NCBI GenBank assembly: GCA_026770575.1 | Contig: MU657165.1 | Coordinates: forward strand, 620,228 to 684,227 | Length of the DNA stretch: 64,000 nucleotides | Source: Pelagophyceae sp. CCMP2097 | Lineage: Eukaryota; Sar; Pelagophyceae | Direction of reading: 5' to 3' | Translations under genes and position numbers: made by a program | The notes under the pieces: model-generated | Databases searched by the model: none | What the model saw: the letters and a program-made list of their open reading frames with translations, nothing else | Told to the model about the DNA's origin: nothing | Part shown: piece after piece, positions 36,308 to 48,400 of the stretch | How the letters are laid out: each line of letters opens with the position of its first letter | Position numbering within the stretch: position 1 is the first letter of the stretch

Positions 36308-38676
36308 TCAGGGCAGCCGGCCGCCGCTCTTGGCTGCGCGGAGCTTGCCCGTCCAGAAGGCGTCCTCCGAGTCGACGTGGCGCTCGCTCTTGAGCTCCTT
36401 GCGGTAAATCTTGGGCTTGCGCGTCGTGTCGTAGACGGTGCGGCGCGACTCTGGCAGCGCGTCAAAGGCCACCTCCTCAAAGCCGCGCTCGACGAACCAG
36501 TGCATCGTCTTCGTGGAAAGGGCGAATAAATACTGCACGTTCGCCGCAATCGCCACGCGCTCCAAGTAAGACAGCATCGCGTCGCCCTTGGCCTGCTGCC
36601 GGTACCTGCGCAGAAGAGGCGATGAGGACAACAACAAAAACTCTGCAAACGATCCCGAACCCTATAAATAATCAACCCTCACCTCACCCTCACCCTCACC
36701 CTTCCGAGTCTTCCAAAAAAAACACGCCGCTTCCGCGCTCGCCGCGGACGACGAGGCAGCCGAGCTCGGCGGTGCGCCCTGAGGTGTCGAGTCTCTTGAG
36801 CATGGCGCAGGCGATTGGGAGGTTGTCTCGCGCGAGGACGTAGTAGCACCCTGCTTTGATATCTGCGACGAGAGCGTCACGGTCTCGAGCGACGAGCGTG
36901 CCGTCGCGCTCCAACGGTTCGATCAGCGCGAGCATGGACTTGACGTCTGCGACGCTGGCGCGGCGGATACCCTCGTAAATGTCGCGGCAGATGAGAGTCC
37001 CCGCGCCGTCGCGCGTGTACAGTTCGTTGAGCAGCGCACCGGCCACGGGCGGCACGAAGTGCGCGCGGTTCACCCCGCGCTCCAGCGCGTCGACGGCGGA
37101 CCGGACGAGCTGCAGCAGCGTCTCTTGTTCCGTCGACGACGCGGAGGACCGCAGCTCGTCGGACCTCAGCAGAAGTTGCTGCGCGTTGGCCAGGCGCATC
37201 GAGGCGATGCGCCGGTTCCCTCGCACCGCAGTGTCCTCGACCAAGCCGATGCCGATGTCGACTTCCGTGCCTGGGTCGTCGACGTAGACGAGCGACTCTC
37301 TCCCGGCGGTGATAAAAATCAGCTTGGAAGCATCCAGCGCCGGCGCGGCGCGCGCGGCCACGTCCTCCGTCATCACGTTAAACGTCTCGCCCGCCGCCGT
37401 GTAGGCGAGCGCCGATAAAAGCACGATTTCGCCCGCGTCGAGGTGCCGCCGGATCTTATCTGCAAACACGTGCCGCACGGCGCCCGTCTGCTGCATGTCC
37501 ACGCCCTGCACCACGCCTGCGCAGTCAGGGGTGAGTGACGTCATCCATTCGACGACGCGTCGGCGAGTCCAAAGGCCGCGCTGCCACTCACCCAGAGGTT
37601 GTGCCGTGTACATACCGTTGCCGCCGACCACGTCGACGCCCATCGTGAGCGAGTCGCTCAGCTGCCGGCCGTTGCGCAGGCCCTTTGCCATCGCAGCCTC
37701 GACCTACAAGCGCGATCACCGCGCCTCGTCGGCCGAAAAGGGCGCCCGTTGATTAAGGCCTTTGAGAACGTACCTTGGACCGCGCGAGGCCGACCTCGAT
37801 CTGCAGCGCGGCGAGCGCCTCGGGCCCCGTGACGCGCGCGCCCTGGCGCGTACGCCAAGCGGGCTCGCACGGCCCGCCGCGCGCCGCGGCGAGGCGCGCG
37901 TCCACCTGCGCGCGCACCGAGACGACGACGACGAGCTTGACGCCTAGATTTCCGTCTTTCCGGGTCGCCGCCGAGGAGCGCTACCGAGGACGCACCGAGG
38001 ATGTGCAGCGTCGCGATATCGTCCATCAAAGGTTGGAATTTCTCCACCTCGCAGTTCAAAACCTCTGAGGCGATGTGGATCACCATCGTCGAGGACTGGT
38101 GCAGCTCGATGTACGGCGCCGCCCCTTGGAGCAGGTCCACGATGGACTGCCCTGCGACCAGGGAAAAGGTCGCGCGGAGAGGCCCGAGGCAACATGCAAG
38201 GGCCCCGTGGCGCCCTTAAACGGCCCGCAGAGGGTCTCGGGTCCGCATATGGCCCGCGCCGGGTCCGCATATGGCCAGCAGAAGGTCGTTTGGCAACACC
38301 CTCGGGCGCGCAGACGGGCCACGGACCTCGGTTGTTGTTCAGCGCCTCGCAGACCTCGCCGACGCCGACGCGGCTCGGATCGACGTCGAGTTGCAGCGCC
38401 GGCAGCCTGCGCGCGGTAAGCGTCGCCGGGCGGCCGCCGCGGCGCAACCGCGAGGGCAGCCCCAGGGCGAGCTTCGAGGCGGACGCTGCGGCGGGTGGGG
38501 CACGGTTCGCCGTAGCCTTCGCGGACGAGCGAAAAGGTGCGGACCAGCGACCGGAACGCCGCGCCCCCGGGCGCCCCCCGCCGCACATCCGCGGCCAGCC
38601 TCCGAGACGGCTGGATGAGGCCGCTGACCCGTTGGAGGCAACGCAGCATCAGCAGCACATGCGCGCACAAGACCAT
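36308..38676 (-). CDS. N-acetylglutamate synthase (AAK-GNAT fusion)
   Basis: First step of arginine synthesis: acetyl-CoA plus glutamate. Multi-exon, read right to left. The 5' exon (38676) encodes a targeting peptide (MVLCAHVLLMLRCLQRV). The amino-acid-kinase fold follows: TMVIHIASEVLNCEVEKF, DDIATLHILG, VKLVVVVSVRAQVDARL, DSLTMGVDVVGGNGMYTAQP, then VVQGVDMQQTGAVRHV and LSALAYTAAGETFNVM. The GNAT half has VKSMLALIEPLERDGTLVAR, GCYYVLARDNLPIACAMLKR and AELGCLVVRGERGSGV, and the final exon YRQQAKGDAMLSYLE, LFALSTKTMHWFVERGFEEV. Order and text match bacterial/plant ArgA-type NAGS rather than the animal enzyme. Exons between 38200 and 38560 are not resolved; that intron holds two copies of GGTCCGCATATGGCC. 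Confidence 0.88.
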
Positions 38677-38827
38677 AAAGACCGTCCACCGCCGGGGGGC
38701 TCCGCGGGCGGCCGGCGCGGTGTGCAGGAGGCGCGGGAGCTATCGACGAAAAAGAAGCGCAAAAATCGTGGCAAGTTTCGTAAAAGACGTTTTGTAAAAA
38801 GTCCGCGCGTTTTGAACAGAATTCGGA

Positions 38828-40618
38828 TGATGCGCGTCGCGTCCAAGGCCGCGCGCGTGCGTGCTTCGCTTCGCGCGCTGGCGCGGTGGACGCGCGCCCT
38901 AGGTTCAGCTCTACGACAAGGCGGGCAACGCGAAGCTTGAAGGCGACGCGCCGCTGGGCATCGCTTACGACGAGGATGGCTGTGCGACCGCCCCGCCCCC
39001 GCGCAGCGGCGACGGACGCCGCGATTCGCAGGCCCCGTGCCCGACTGGGAGCTCGTCTTCGACCGTACGCATATCTGCGTCCAAAGGTCCGCGCCTCCGG
39101 GGCCGCGCGATGGCCCGGAAGATTGCCGTCGAATACGCTAGTCGGGGACGCGCGGGGTCCGACTCGCCACGAGGTCGATTCCGGCTCGGAGAGGGGGCAG
39201 GTATAGGGGGCGGCCGCACGGGGCGACTGGGCCGCGCCCGCCGTCGGATCCAGCTCGGCGCGCGTCGTCCCCCGGGCCGACGAGTCTGCCGCCGCGGTCT
39301 CGCGCCCTTTTCGACTTTGCGCCGGCAGCTACCGACGAGAGCCGCGACGCCAACGGCCGGCGGTGCACGGCGAAGATTGTCGGCGCGATCAACGTGGACG
39401 AGCACCTGCACCTCATCAAGCGCGCGCACCCGGACTGGGGCAAGAAATTCGGCCAGGTCCGTAACGCGCCCGCGAGGCCGCAACCCAGCCCTCGACCATC
39501 GATGAAATAGGTCATGAAGCCGCAGGTCGGCTACTTTGGCGCGTACACCGTCGACACGGCCAAGTGCGATCCCTCCTTGGGCGACGATGGTGTTGCCGGC
39601 GAGTCGCATTCGAGCAACGACGTGCTTTTTCAGGCTCTGCCTTTGCACCGAGGACTTTGGCTGGAAGCTCGGAGACGACGCGCACCTGGTGCGCGGCGAA
39701 ACTCTTGTGCCTCGAGCACGGTCGTATTGCGGCGGGGATCTCGCGCGGGCCGCGGGGGCGCTTTCGGGCGTGAGGGGCGTGAGGGTGATTTGGACGTAGG
39801 CGCCGACGCCCCCGTACATCCGCCTGTGCGTATCGCCTTTGTCCTGCGCTTCCGCGGGCTCCGTGACGCCGGGTGTAGGTGCTACGGCGAGCACCACGGC
39901 GAGCAGGACTCGATCCGGCTCTTTACAGGGCTTTCCGAGATCCACCTCCTCAAGGACCTCGACCTCACGGAAGTGCACCACATGATCCAAGGCCTCGGCT
40001 ACGTGAGTCACGGGACGCGACGCCGTCCGTGAATCAAAGAGGCGCCTCTGCGAGCGCCGCGTCGGCGTGCGCGCACGTTTGCCGTGCACGTTTTCTTCGC
40101 AGGTGTCGTACAACACGCCAAACGAGGAGGAGGACCGCTGGTGGGGCGAGGGCGTCGACGTCTTCCCGCAGCGCGTCACCGCGGGCCTCGCTGGCGGCAA
40201 AGGACCGATTTTCTATTCGTGGTTCTACCGCCTCCCACCCTGGATGCCGGGCCTCGTGTGCGTTTGAACCTTTGCGTATAGCGGCGCCTACGCAGCTTTG
40301 TAGGCTCGAGGGCGAGGCGGGCGACCCGCTCAACGGTCCGCTTGCGCTGAAGCTGCGGAAGAAGTACGAGCACGAGGACATGATGGCCGAAAAGCTCGCG
40401 AGCGCCGGCGTCTTTGCCGCCGTTAACCGCGCCGCCAACGCAGATGTGCTAGGCGGAGGACCGCGTCGCCGACCTCAAGCGCCGCGCGCAGGAGCAGCAG
40501 CGCGCCTGCCTCGCCAAAACCGTGCGCCCGCTCCCGCCGCCAAGCGCGCGGGCCCCTTACATTCTGGCAACGCACAGGCCGCCGCCGCCGAGGATGACGA
40601 CGACGACGCCGTCGAATG
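38828..40618 (+). CDS. unrecognised multi-exon gene
   Basis: Many short exons give a protein-like chain I cannot assign. It begins MMRVASKAAR, spliced to VQLYDKAGNAKLEGDAPLGI (from about 38904) and then CPVPDWELVFDRTHICVQ. Later pieces are AKIVGAINVDEHLHLIKRAH, VMKPQVGYFGAYTVDTAK, LCTEDFGWKLGDDAHL, EQDSIRLFTGLSEIHLLKD, LTEVHHMIQGLGYVSYNTP, then RWWGEGVDVFPQRVTAGL and a helical, charged C-terminus (LALKLRKKYEHEDMMAEKL). Acceptors are consistently TAG or CAG before G. High Trp, His and Tyr content argues for real coding. The opposite strand has a long frame but no such character. Function unknown. Confidence 0.5.
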
Positions 40619-41343
40619 AGCGGCTAAGAAGGCGCGCCCGCGTTGACGCGCGCCCAAAGTCGAGGCGCCGCATAAGACCCCGCCCATGCCGCGAACCCGC
40701 CAGTGGCCGCCACTGGCATCGTCGCATATTAACTCAAGACACCGCATGGAATGAGGCCGAATCGAGGCCAATTCTACTCAAAGTTCTCCGTCCCATGCTC
40801 GTCGACTGCGGGCACGTGCGAGTCCGAGTCGAGTCTGAGTCCGAGTCCGAGTCGAGTGACAAGTTCGCGAAGGCGTCGCTAAAAATGCAAAGTTGAACTC
40901 GACAATGACATGCTTATCACGAGGAGCCAGCAGTGGCATTCGAGTGCTGCTGTCACCACACCAAGCGCCAGGTCGAGTCGAAGCCACCGCGCGAGACCCA
41001 TCACAAGCCGCACCGCCTTCAATGGCGACGTGAAAAAAAAGCCATTGTGTGGGATCCAGCAGCGACGGTCCGTCTGTTGTTTTTTAAGCAGCCTCAGTGG
41101 AGTGCAACATAGAAGAAGAAGCGGCTGCAGCCGCGCCATGTCGCGCGGCGGATGTGGCGCCTATATTTTGATTTTTCGGAAACTTCGGAAATTTGGATTG
41201 CGTCTGGTTTCAAAGCAGTAAAAGTAGGGGGCGGCTGCCGCGAGGGCACCTGCTTGAACCTGCGCCAGCGGAGGGCGCCCGGGGACGCCCAGTTAAGCCC
41301 AGGGGATTCCGAGTGCACGCGCGTCTGCGCAGCGTTTTAAAAA
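40619..41343. other. intergenic, AGTCCG repeats, no gene seen
   Basis: About 720 bp. GAGTCCGAGTCGAGT-type hexanucleotide repeats lie at 40818-40857. The segment around 41160-41240 is less GC-rich. No coding signal or RNA gene is recognised. Confidence 0.5.
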
Positions 41344-41428
41344 ATGGGCGGCGTGTGTGCAATGCAAGGGATCTCGTTTCGAGAACACACGCGGCCGTCA
41401 CGTCAAGCTCGGGGAGTTGGTCGGTTCG

Positions 41429-42959
41429 ATGACCGGGACGCTCGACGAGATGCCGCTGATGACCGGCGCGGCGGGCCAGGGCACGCCCACCCAATCGCCT
41501 TCGACGCCGTCGGCGGCGGGCCAGGGCGCGCCCAACACGCCTCCCGCTTCTGCGGCATCAGCGGCGCTCGAAAATTCTCCCGAAGCGTCTCCGTCGGCGT
41601 CCGCGGCGCCGCAGTCGAAAGGCGCGGGCGAACCGAGACGCTAGGAACCGAGGCGACGGGCGACCACAGCGGCAACCACGGCGAGTCGAATCGTATATCG
41701 AACGTCGATTGCGCACCCAAACTGGCGGCGCAGGCAGCGGAATCGCAACTTCCTCCGGCTGCGCGGCCCGGCGCCCGTTTCGTTGTTTTATGAGCGCCGG
41801 AATGCGGGCCGAGTCTGCGCCGCGGGCCCCGAGGCCGCGCGCAGGCTCAGCGTCTCGGATCCGCGCGTCCTCTTCTACTTGTCCATGCTCGTCAACCTGC
41901 CGCAGATCTTCGCCGCCGTACTCACGTTTGCCATTTCCGACGCACGAGGGAACGCGGTCTGCGACGCCACGACTCGCATACACTGGAAGATTTGGGGCGT
42001 CGTCCACGTGATACGGTGCGCGCTTCGGCCGCCGCCGCGAGCGCCGGGGCTTGCACGGTTCCATCTTCTGACGCGCGTCCGCCCGCCAGGCTCACGGCGA
42101 CGACGGCGGTGTGTGGCCTGCGATGGAAGTTTGCGCCACGCGGCGACGGCGCCAACGAGCCCCCCGCGCGGCGGCGCGCGGCGACGCTGGTGACGAACGC
42201 GCGCAACGCGTTGGACGGCATGGCGCTAGTGTGGTTCGTCGTGGGCAACATGTGGCTCCTCGGCGGCGCCGACGACGAGGGCTGCGCGCAAGCGGGGCAG
42301 TCGCCTGTCTACGTGGCCTGCGTTGCCATGTTGGTGGTCCAGTACGCCCAAATCTGCCTCCCCTGCGTTTGCGCCATGGCCATGGTGCCCATCTTCTGCT
42401 TCTGCCTGCCTTGCGTCATCCGCCTCCTCGCCACGCTCCACGACCCACAAAGAGGCCGCGGCGCCAACAGCCGCGCCATCTCGCAGCTGCCCACGTGCGT
42501 TTCGGCGGCCGACGGCCCCACTCGGACGACGCGCGCTTTTTAGGATCGTGTTCCAAGAGGGCTGCGACTGCGGCGAGGGCGACCCCGTCTGCTCTGTCTG
42601 CATCTCAGACTACGAGCCGAACGAGCAGCTGCGGCTGCTGCCCTGCAAGCACGCCTTCCACAAGACGTGCGTCGACCAGTGGCTCGGCGTCAACGCGACG
42701 CGCGAAGCCGCGTCCGAGCCGCGCTGCAAGGCGACACGCAGCCTCTGCAAGAGCTATCGCGCCGCGTGTGACCCCGTACGCCAGGTGCCCGCTCTGCCGC
42801 ACGTCCATCTTCGCCGACGACGACGACGACCCGGAGGCGCCGTCCGACGTCGAAACGCCGTCGCCGAGCGACGTGTCGCCGCAGGGCGAGGCCGTCGCCG
42901 AGCAACCCGGCAACGCCATGGGTGCCCTCGCCATCACGGAGAACACGGCGATGATCTAG
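41429..42959 (+). CDS. RING-H2 E3 ubiquitin ligase, multi-pass membrane (At4g11680-like)
   Basis: Resolved exons: 41645-42015, 42090-42494, 42544-42699 and 42785-42959, all in phase; a 5' exon probably starts at 41429 ([18 protein letters not shown]) or 41344 (MGGVCAM). After an [11 protein letters not shown] segment come membrane helices ([68 protein letters not shown]), then QLPT and a RING-H2: [41 protein letters not shown]. The order and the short CLPC helix match the plant At4g11680/At1g12760 group. The acidic tail ends ENTAMI. The intron 42700-42784 begins GCGCGA and splits the Thr codon before the last Cys pair. Confidence 0.88.
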
Positions 42960-43160
42960 CGCCGACCGGCTCCGAGCGGCCCGACGGCACTGGACGAGGA
43001 AGCACCGGCGCCGGCATGGCGCGGGATCTTAAACCTCGTCCACAGATGTTGGGGCCCGTGCCGCTCCTGCGGTCTCTTCGTGCCTCGTCGCCGCCGCGGG
43101 CGCCATCGGACGGGAGAGGAGCCACCCGCCGGCTTTCATGAGGGTGTTAGTTAGAGGGCT
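42960..43160. other. short convergent intergenic spacer
   Basis: 200 bp between convergent genes. CATGAGGGTGTTAGTT at 43137-43152 also occurs at 49447-49462 within the UPF2 intron, so a fragment of a dispersed repeat is present. Confidence 0.6.
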
Positions 43161-43728
43161 TTAGTCCTCTGGCGCAGACGTCGAGTTGGCCGCCGCCTCG
43201 AGTTCCTCTTCGAGTTGGGCGTGGAGGACCTGGAGCTTGTACAACTTGAGGTTTGCGAGAGCGCACTCGTGGTCGATGTCGTCCTTTTTCCGCGTCGCCT
43301 CACTAAGCTCTTCTGGGTCGGCCTTGGAGTCGGATGCGAGTTTGGCCAGGGCTTTGTACGCCTTTTTCCGCTGGAGGGCCTTGTAGTTGCACGCCGCCTT
43401 CCAGCCGGCCTTGAGGAGACGCACGAGGCGGTCATGCTGCATGTAGGCCATGCAAAAGCCTAGGGAGGACGTCAGGGGCGAGGGGTCTTCGGAGCGCAGG
43501 TCTTGGGAGCGCGGGCGACGCACCGAGGTTCTCGGCCATCTCGAGGACCTACGCATCGCGTCTTTGCGCGGCTGCGGTATCGGGGCAGCGCACCTCTTCC
43601 GCCTGGTGCTCCGCGACGAGCTGCCGCAGCGGGTGGATGGCGTCGGCGGGGATGTTACTCTCGCTCAGAAACACAATCAGCCGCTCGCACGTCTCGTCCA
43701 TGGCCTGCGTCAGCTCGTCCTGCGACAT
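43161..43728 (-). CDS. small helical protein, unrecognised
   Basis: Exons 43728-43594, 43548-43524 (25 nt) and 43459-43161 join in phase to 152 residues. Composition is helix-forming throughout: MSQDELTQAMDETCERLIVF, DAIHPLRQLVAEHQAEEVLE, then FCMAYMQHDRLVRLLKAGW, NYKALQRKKAYKALAKLA and a C-terminal heptad-like NLKLYKLQVLHAQLEEELEA. It probably forms a helical bundle or coiled coil and may be a complex subunit. The 25-nt middle exon encodes VLEMAENL and is supported only by phase and splice-site quality. Confidence 0.6.
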
Positions 43729-43995
43729 GGCCCCGCACCGCCGCCGGAGTCGACGGCGCTCGGTGACGCCGCACCCGCCGTTGCGCGCGTCGTCCCTCGC
43801 TAAAAAGGGCGCGATACAAATGCAAATATCCGAGAGCCGCTCGTCAACGCTCGAGGCGCGCGGTCCGTCAGCTGCGAGGCTGCCGTGCGCGCAGGCTCGC
43901 GCAGCCTTGCGTCTGGCAGGGCGCCGACTGTCGGTCTTGTTTACAAGCTGAGTTGCTCGCTCCACGAATCCTAGTGATTCCGAGTCGAGTCAGAT

Positions 43996-45315
43996 TTAGT
44001 CTGCTTTAGAAAAGGCCTTCATGGAGCGGAAGATGGCCCCGTCGACGATGGAGGAGATGGCGAAGACGCCGCCGACGATGGCGCAGATGGAAGTCATGAA
44101 CGAAGCGAAGCCGGGCCTGCGCGGAGCGGCGACTTTATGGCACGCGGAGCGGCGACTTTATGGCACCCGCCGCGGCTCCGGCCAACCGTCGAGGCATCAT
44201 CGGCGCGCACCGATTTTGTACGATTTGGATCATGACGGGGAAGAAGTCGTAGAAGAAGTAGACGCCGGGGTCCATGGCCGCGCCGTTTGGCGCAAACCTA
44301 ATCATCAGATACGAATGTGTTGGTACGAGTCTCGCGATGCATCGTGCCGAGCCGTGGACGGTCTCGGGGCCTCTGCGATGCCTTTCCCTGTCCGGGCGCG
44401 GCGTTAACATGACGAGTTCATGGCTGATGAACTGCTCGCTCAGTGCATATTGATTGGTCGAGATGGGTTTCCGAGGGAAACGGTCGTGGATCGTCGGGAT
44501 GATCTTGAGCATGTAGTGCTGCTGCCCCGCGGCGAGGTGCTGCACGACGCCGTCCAGGGGCGCGGCCATGCCCGGGAAGCGCTCGCCAAAGTGCATCGAG
44601 TGCACCACGTGAGAGACGTTTGCGTGCCGCAGGTGGTCCATGCTCTGGATGCGGTCCTGCAGCGCCAGCAGCGGGTTGGTGGCCTGCAGCACCGCCGCCG
44701 GGTGCTTCATCGACGCCACGATGCGAAAGTTGGCAGACACCTTGCCGACGGAGAGCCGCCCATCAAGCGTGCAGCCCTGGCCCACCTCGCCCCCCGGCGC
44801 CTTGGAGAGCTCGTATGCCGTCGGCGCGCGGAACTCGACGTGATTTTGGGATTCCTTGTCGCCTAGATTTGCGTCTCTTTGTCGCCGTCGGTCGCGCGTC
44901 TCGAATGATGTCCACCACACTGTATTCCGCACTCGCTCCCGGCGCTGCTCTCAGCATCTCGAATACCACACTTCCTGGCGTGTGCTTTCCGCTCGGCGTT
45001 CCCGACGCGGTCGGTACCTCTCGTGGCGTCGACGTGCATGTCCAGCTCGTCGCAGCCGAGGTGGAGAAAGGTCATGTGCAGGTGGACCGTCATCCGGTCC
45101 GGCAGTGCGACGCGCGCGCGGCCGTAGGGCACGTCGCCGTCGTCGACGCCGATGTGGTGGACGGTCGTCGACGAGGCGAAGTTGCGGACCTCGAGGAAGA
45201 CGAGTGAGGCGATGATACAGAGCGAGCATAAAGTGACGACCGCGCCGGCGGCAGTGCGCTCCTGCACGCCGTCCACGACCCGGGCAAAGAGGTCCGCCCG
45301 GTACGACGGCGCCAT
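43996..45315 (-). CDS. ERGIC2/3 (Erv41/Erv46) family cargo receptor
   Basis: Membrane protein cycling between ER and Golgi in COPII/COPI vesicles. Read right to left from the ATG at 45315. The N-terminal helix follows the family pattern GAVVTLCSLCIIASLVFLEV, then the lumenal region: HLHMTFLHLGCDELDMHVDA, GQGCTLDGRLSVGKVSANF, NVSHVVHSMHFGERFPGM, HYMLKIIPTI and DPGVYFFYDFFPVMIQI. The last exon, ending 43996, encodes SFMTSICAIVGGVFAISSIV, the conserved second membrane helix. Several introns with standard borders interrupt the gene, at about 44110-44210, 44290-44450 and 44865-45000. Erv41 versus Erv46 cannot be decided safely. Promoter shared with UPF2. Confidence 0.85.
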
Positions 45316-45456
45316 CGCCCCGAGCGGCCACCGCGAGCCCTGCCGTCGGAAAAACGCGCCCAAGGAGGATTTGATGCGCTCCTCAGTTTTTGGGCAAAAG
45401 TTGCCGTGACTCCTCTTCGTTGGCGCGGTCCAATCTGATCCGTACGGCCTCGCGCG
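45316..45456. promoter_or_regulatory. 141-bp divergent promoter
   Basis: Separates the ERGIC2/3 start (minus) and the UPF2 start (plus). It is short enough that the two genes must share regulatory DNA. No TATA-like box is evident. Confidence 0.5.
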
Positions 45457-48400
45457 ATGGGGGACCGGCCTCGCGGCCAAAAGGGCGGCGGCGGGCGCGG
45501 CGCGGCGGCGGGCGCGCGCAAGCCGGAAGCCGGGCGCGGCGCCGGCGCCGGGCCGCAGCCGCAGCAGCCGCAGCCGCCACCGCCGCCGCCGCAGCCGCAG
45601 CCGCAGCCGCCGCGGCGCGACGGCGGCGGCCGCGGCGGCGGCGACGGTGGCGGCGGCCGCGGGCGCGGCGGCGGGACGCTGTATCGCCCGGGTGAAGGGC
45701 GGCCGCCGAACGCGCCGAGCGCGCCGCGGCCTGCGGCGCCAAAGGCCACGCCGGCGCCAAAGGCTCCCGGCGACGGCCCCGCCGCGGCCAAGGCCGGCGA
45801 CGGCGGGTCGGCGCAGAAGACTCAGCGCGGCAACCGCACGCGCGCCAAGGACGGGCCGGACGCGCCGCCGCAGCCGCTGAAGAAGGCGGGCCACGAGGAC
45901 CGCCAGCAGGTGCGGTCGCCTATAGACTCGCTATAGGGCGTATTGCGCGTCTGGAGGCACCGCGTAGGAGAAGCGCCGCGACCAGCCGCCGCCGCAACCT
46001 TCGCAGTCAAAGACCAAGGAAGGGTGCGCTCCGTGTGGACGTCGAAACCTTTGGAGCCAATTCTTCTCCTTAGGGCCGTTCTTCTCAGGGCCGCCGCGAA
46101 CCGGCGAACCAAGGCTCCAACGCAGCAGCAAAAGGACCAGGCCTTGAAGGACAAGGCCGCGGCGGACGCGGCGGCGGCCGTCGAGGCGGCGGCGTTGGCC
46201 GAGGCTTTGCGCGTGGCCGCAGCTGCCGCAGCAGAGATCCAAGCCGCGGAAGACTTGCGGCGCGCCGAGGAGCAAGCGCGCGCCGACGCTTTGGAAAGGC
46301 AGCTCTCCGCGCAGCTGCAGTTGCAGGAGATGCGCAAGCTCCACGAAGTACGCGCATCGCAACGGCGGCTCAACTGTGCGCGCCCTTGTTGTTCTCGACC
46401 TTGTTTGGGGAGCGCGCAACCGGGGGGTCTGATGTCCTTTCGAAGAGCCCTTTCCTCCAACATACGATTCCAGAGAGGTTGCACAAACGTAGCGGCGGCG
46501 AGCGTGGCGGCGTCGCGCTTGGTGTACGAGGCTACCAAAAAAACCAAAAAGTCGGATTTGAAGCGGAGCACGGCCTTCGTGAAGAAAGTGCGCGGCGGCT
46601 GCGGCGAGGACCAGCGAGTGTCGCTGATGAAGGACGTGGAGGATTTGAATTTGTCGCAATACGTTTCCGAGCTCGCACGCTCCCGCGTCACTTCCCGTCA
46701 TCCTTGGCGCACCGGGCTTGCTTTGGAAGGACGCCCTCGAAAGGACGCCTCTCAAGGGCCGTCTCTGAGAGGGAAGCGACCCGCGACGGCGTCTTGGTTC
46801 GACCTCGCGCCCTCTTCAGGTCGGCGCATTTGCGGAAACGCGCAAGTACAAAGACCGCGACGTCTTCGTCGCCGCAGACGTCTGCGCGGCGCTGCACCAA
46901 ACTGCGTCCCAGGGGATGCCGTTTCGGGGGATGCCGTTTCGGGGGATGCCGTTTCGGGGGATGCCGTTTCGGGGGATGCCGTCCCACGAGATGCCGTCCC
47001 TGGACCCGGACCCTCGCACGACGGTCAAGACGGAACCGCGAGCGGCATGGCAGAAGCGAGATGCATGGCGGGGAACGACGCGGCCCGACCTCTGCCTTTG
47101 GACTTTACCTTTTTTCCGCGGCAGGCACGGCAAGCACGCCGACTTTTCGCGGGAGCTCGTCTCCGCGCTGACCAACGTCGTCTCGGAGGCGCAGCAGGGC
47201 GCTCTTGTGCTGGAGGACAAGGAAAAGGCGAAACACAAAAAAGGCGCTCTGCGTTTGGTCCTCGAGCTGTTTTTGCGAGGCATGCAATTCGACGAGGCGA
47301 CGCTTCTGAAGATGCTGCGCCACGTCTGCGGCGGCGCGGGCGACGCGCAGGCGGAGAGGATGGACGCGGTGCTCCTCCACCTCTTTGTCAAGACCGTGGG
47401 GGAAGACGTTGGAGGCATCACGCCTCGCAAAGTCCTCTCTCTCGTAGAAGAGGCCGGCGGCGGCGCCGCGGCGCCGGACCACGACGCAGTCGAGCCCTTT
47501 GTCTCGCCCGTGAGTCGCCGCGCTCCTGCGACAGAGTCTCCAACACTTTCAAAACGCAGGCGACGCGGCTGGCATGCCGCGAGATGGCCCTGGGCGCGTA
47601 TTCGAAGCTCCGCGCGCGCGTGGAGCGCGACCACACGGACCTGCGGGCTTTGGAAGCGCGGTGCACCAAGGACACGCTCACGCACGGGGCCCTCACCGAG
47701 GAGAAGGACCGCGCGCTCGACGAGGCGCGCAAGGCGCACGAGAAGATGCAGACCACGGTGCGTTTTTTCAAAGGACAGTCGTATCTCAGGCCTTAGGATG
47801 CTCGCTTGTAGGTGGTCGCTCTGGCGGACGGCCTCGACGTCGACCCGCCGGTCTTCCACGAGGCGGACGAGGAGGCGTCTCTGCAGCTGAGCGGCGGCCT
47901 CTCGCTGGTGCTGGCGCAGACGCGGGACAACGGGTGCGGCGCCTTTGACGACGAAACGTCAAGGGCGTTCTACGAGGAGTACCCAAACGTCCTCGACGTC
48001 GTCCCGGCGCCGGTCCTCGGCATCGCCGAGGCCGACGTCGTCGCGCTGAGGCGCGAGCGCGCCGAGCAGCGCCTGCTCTGGAAAGGGGCGACGCTGACGC
48101 AGTTGCACAAGAGAGACGCCACCGACGTCGTCCAAGACGAATCGCTCTCCATGGACACCGCGTTTTCGGCGGACGACGGCGACGAGTCGGCGGAGATGCC
48201 GACGACGCTGGACGAGCCGACGGAGCCCCTTGGCAACGCGGTCACTCGCATGCTCAGAGACGACCTCCCGGCGTGCGCCTCGCGCGAGCGCAGCGACGCC
48301 TTTGCTCTGGCGTTTTGCGAGGGCCACGCGACGAAGAATTCGCGCAAGCGTCTGGTGAAGCAGCTTTACGCGGTGCCGCGCACGGCGCTGCATCTTTTGC

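Noticed and set aside
38965..40200. Minus-strand open frame of 411 codons
   Set aside because: The plus strand has repeated splice signals and protein-like text rich in Trp, His and Tyr; the minus frame has no recognisable segment.
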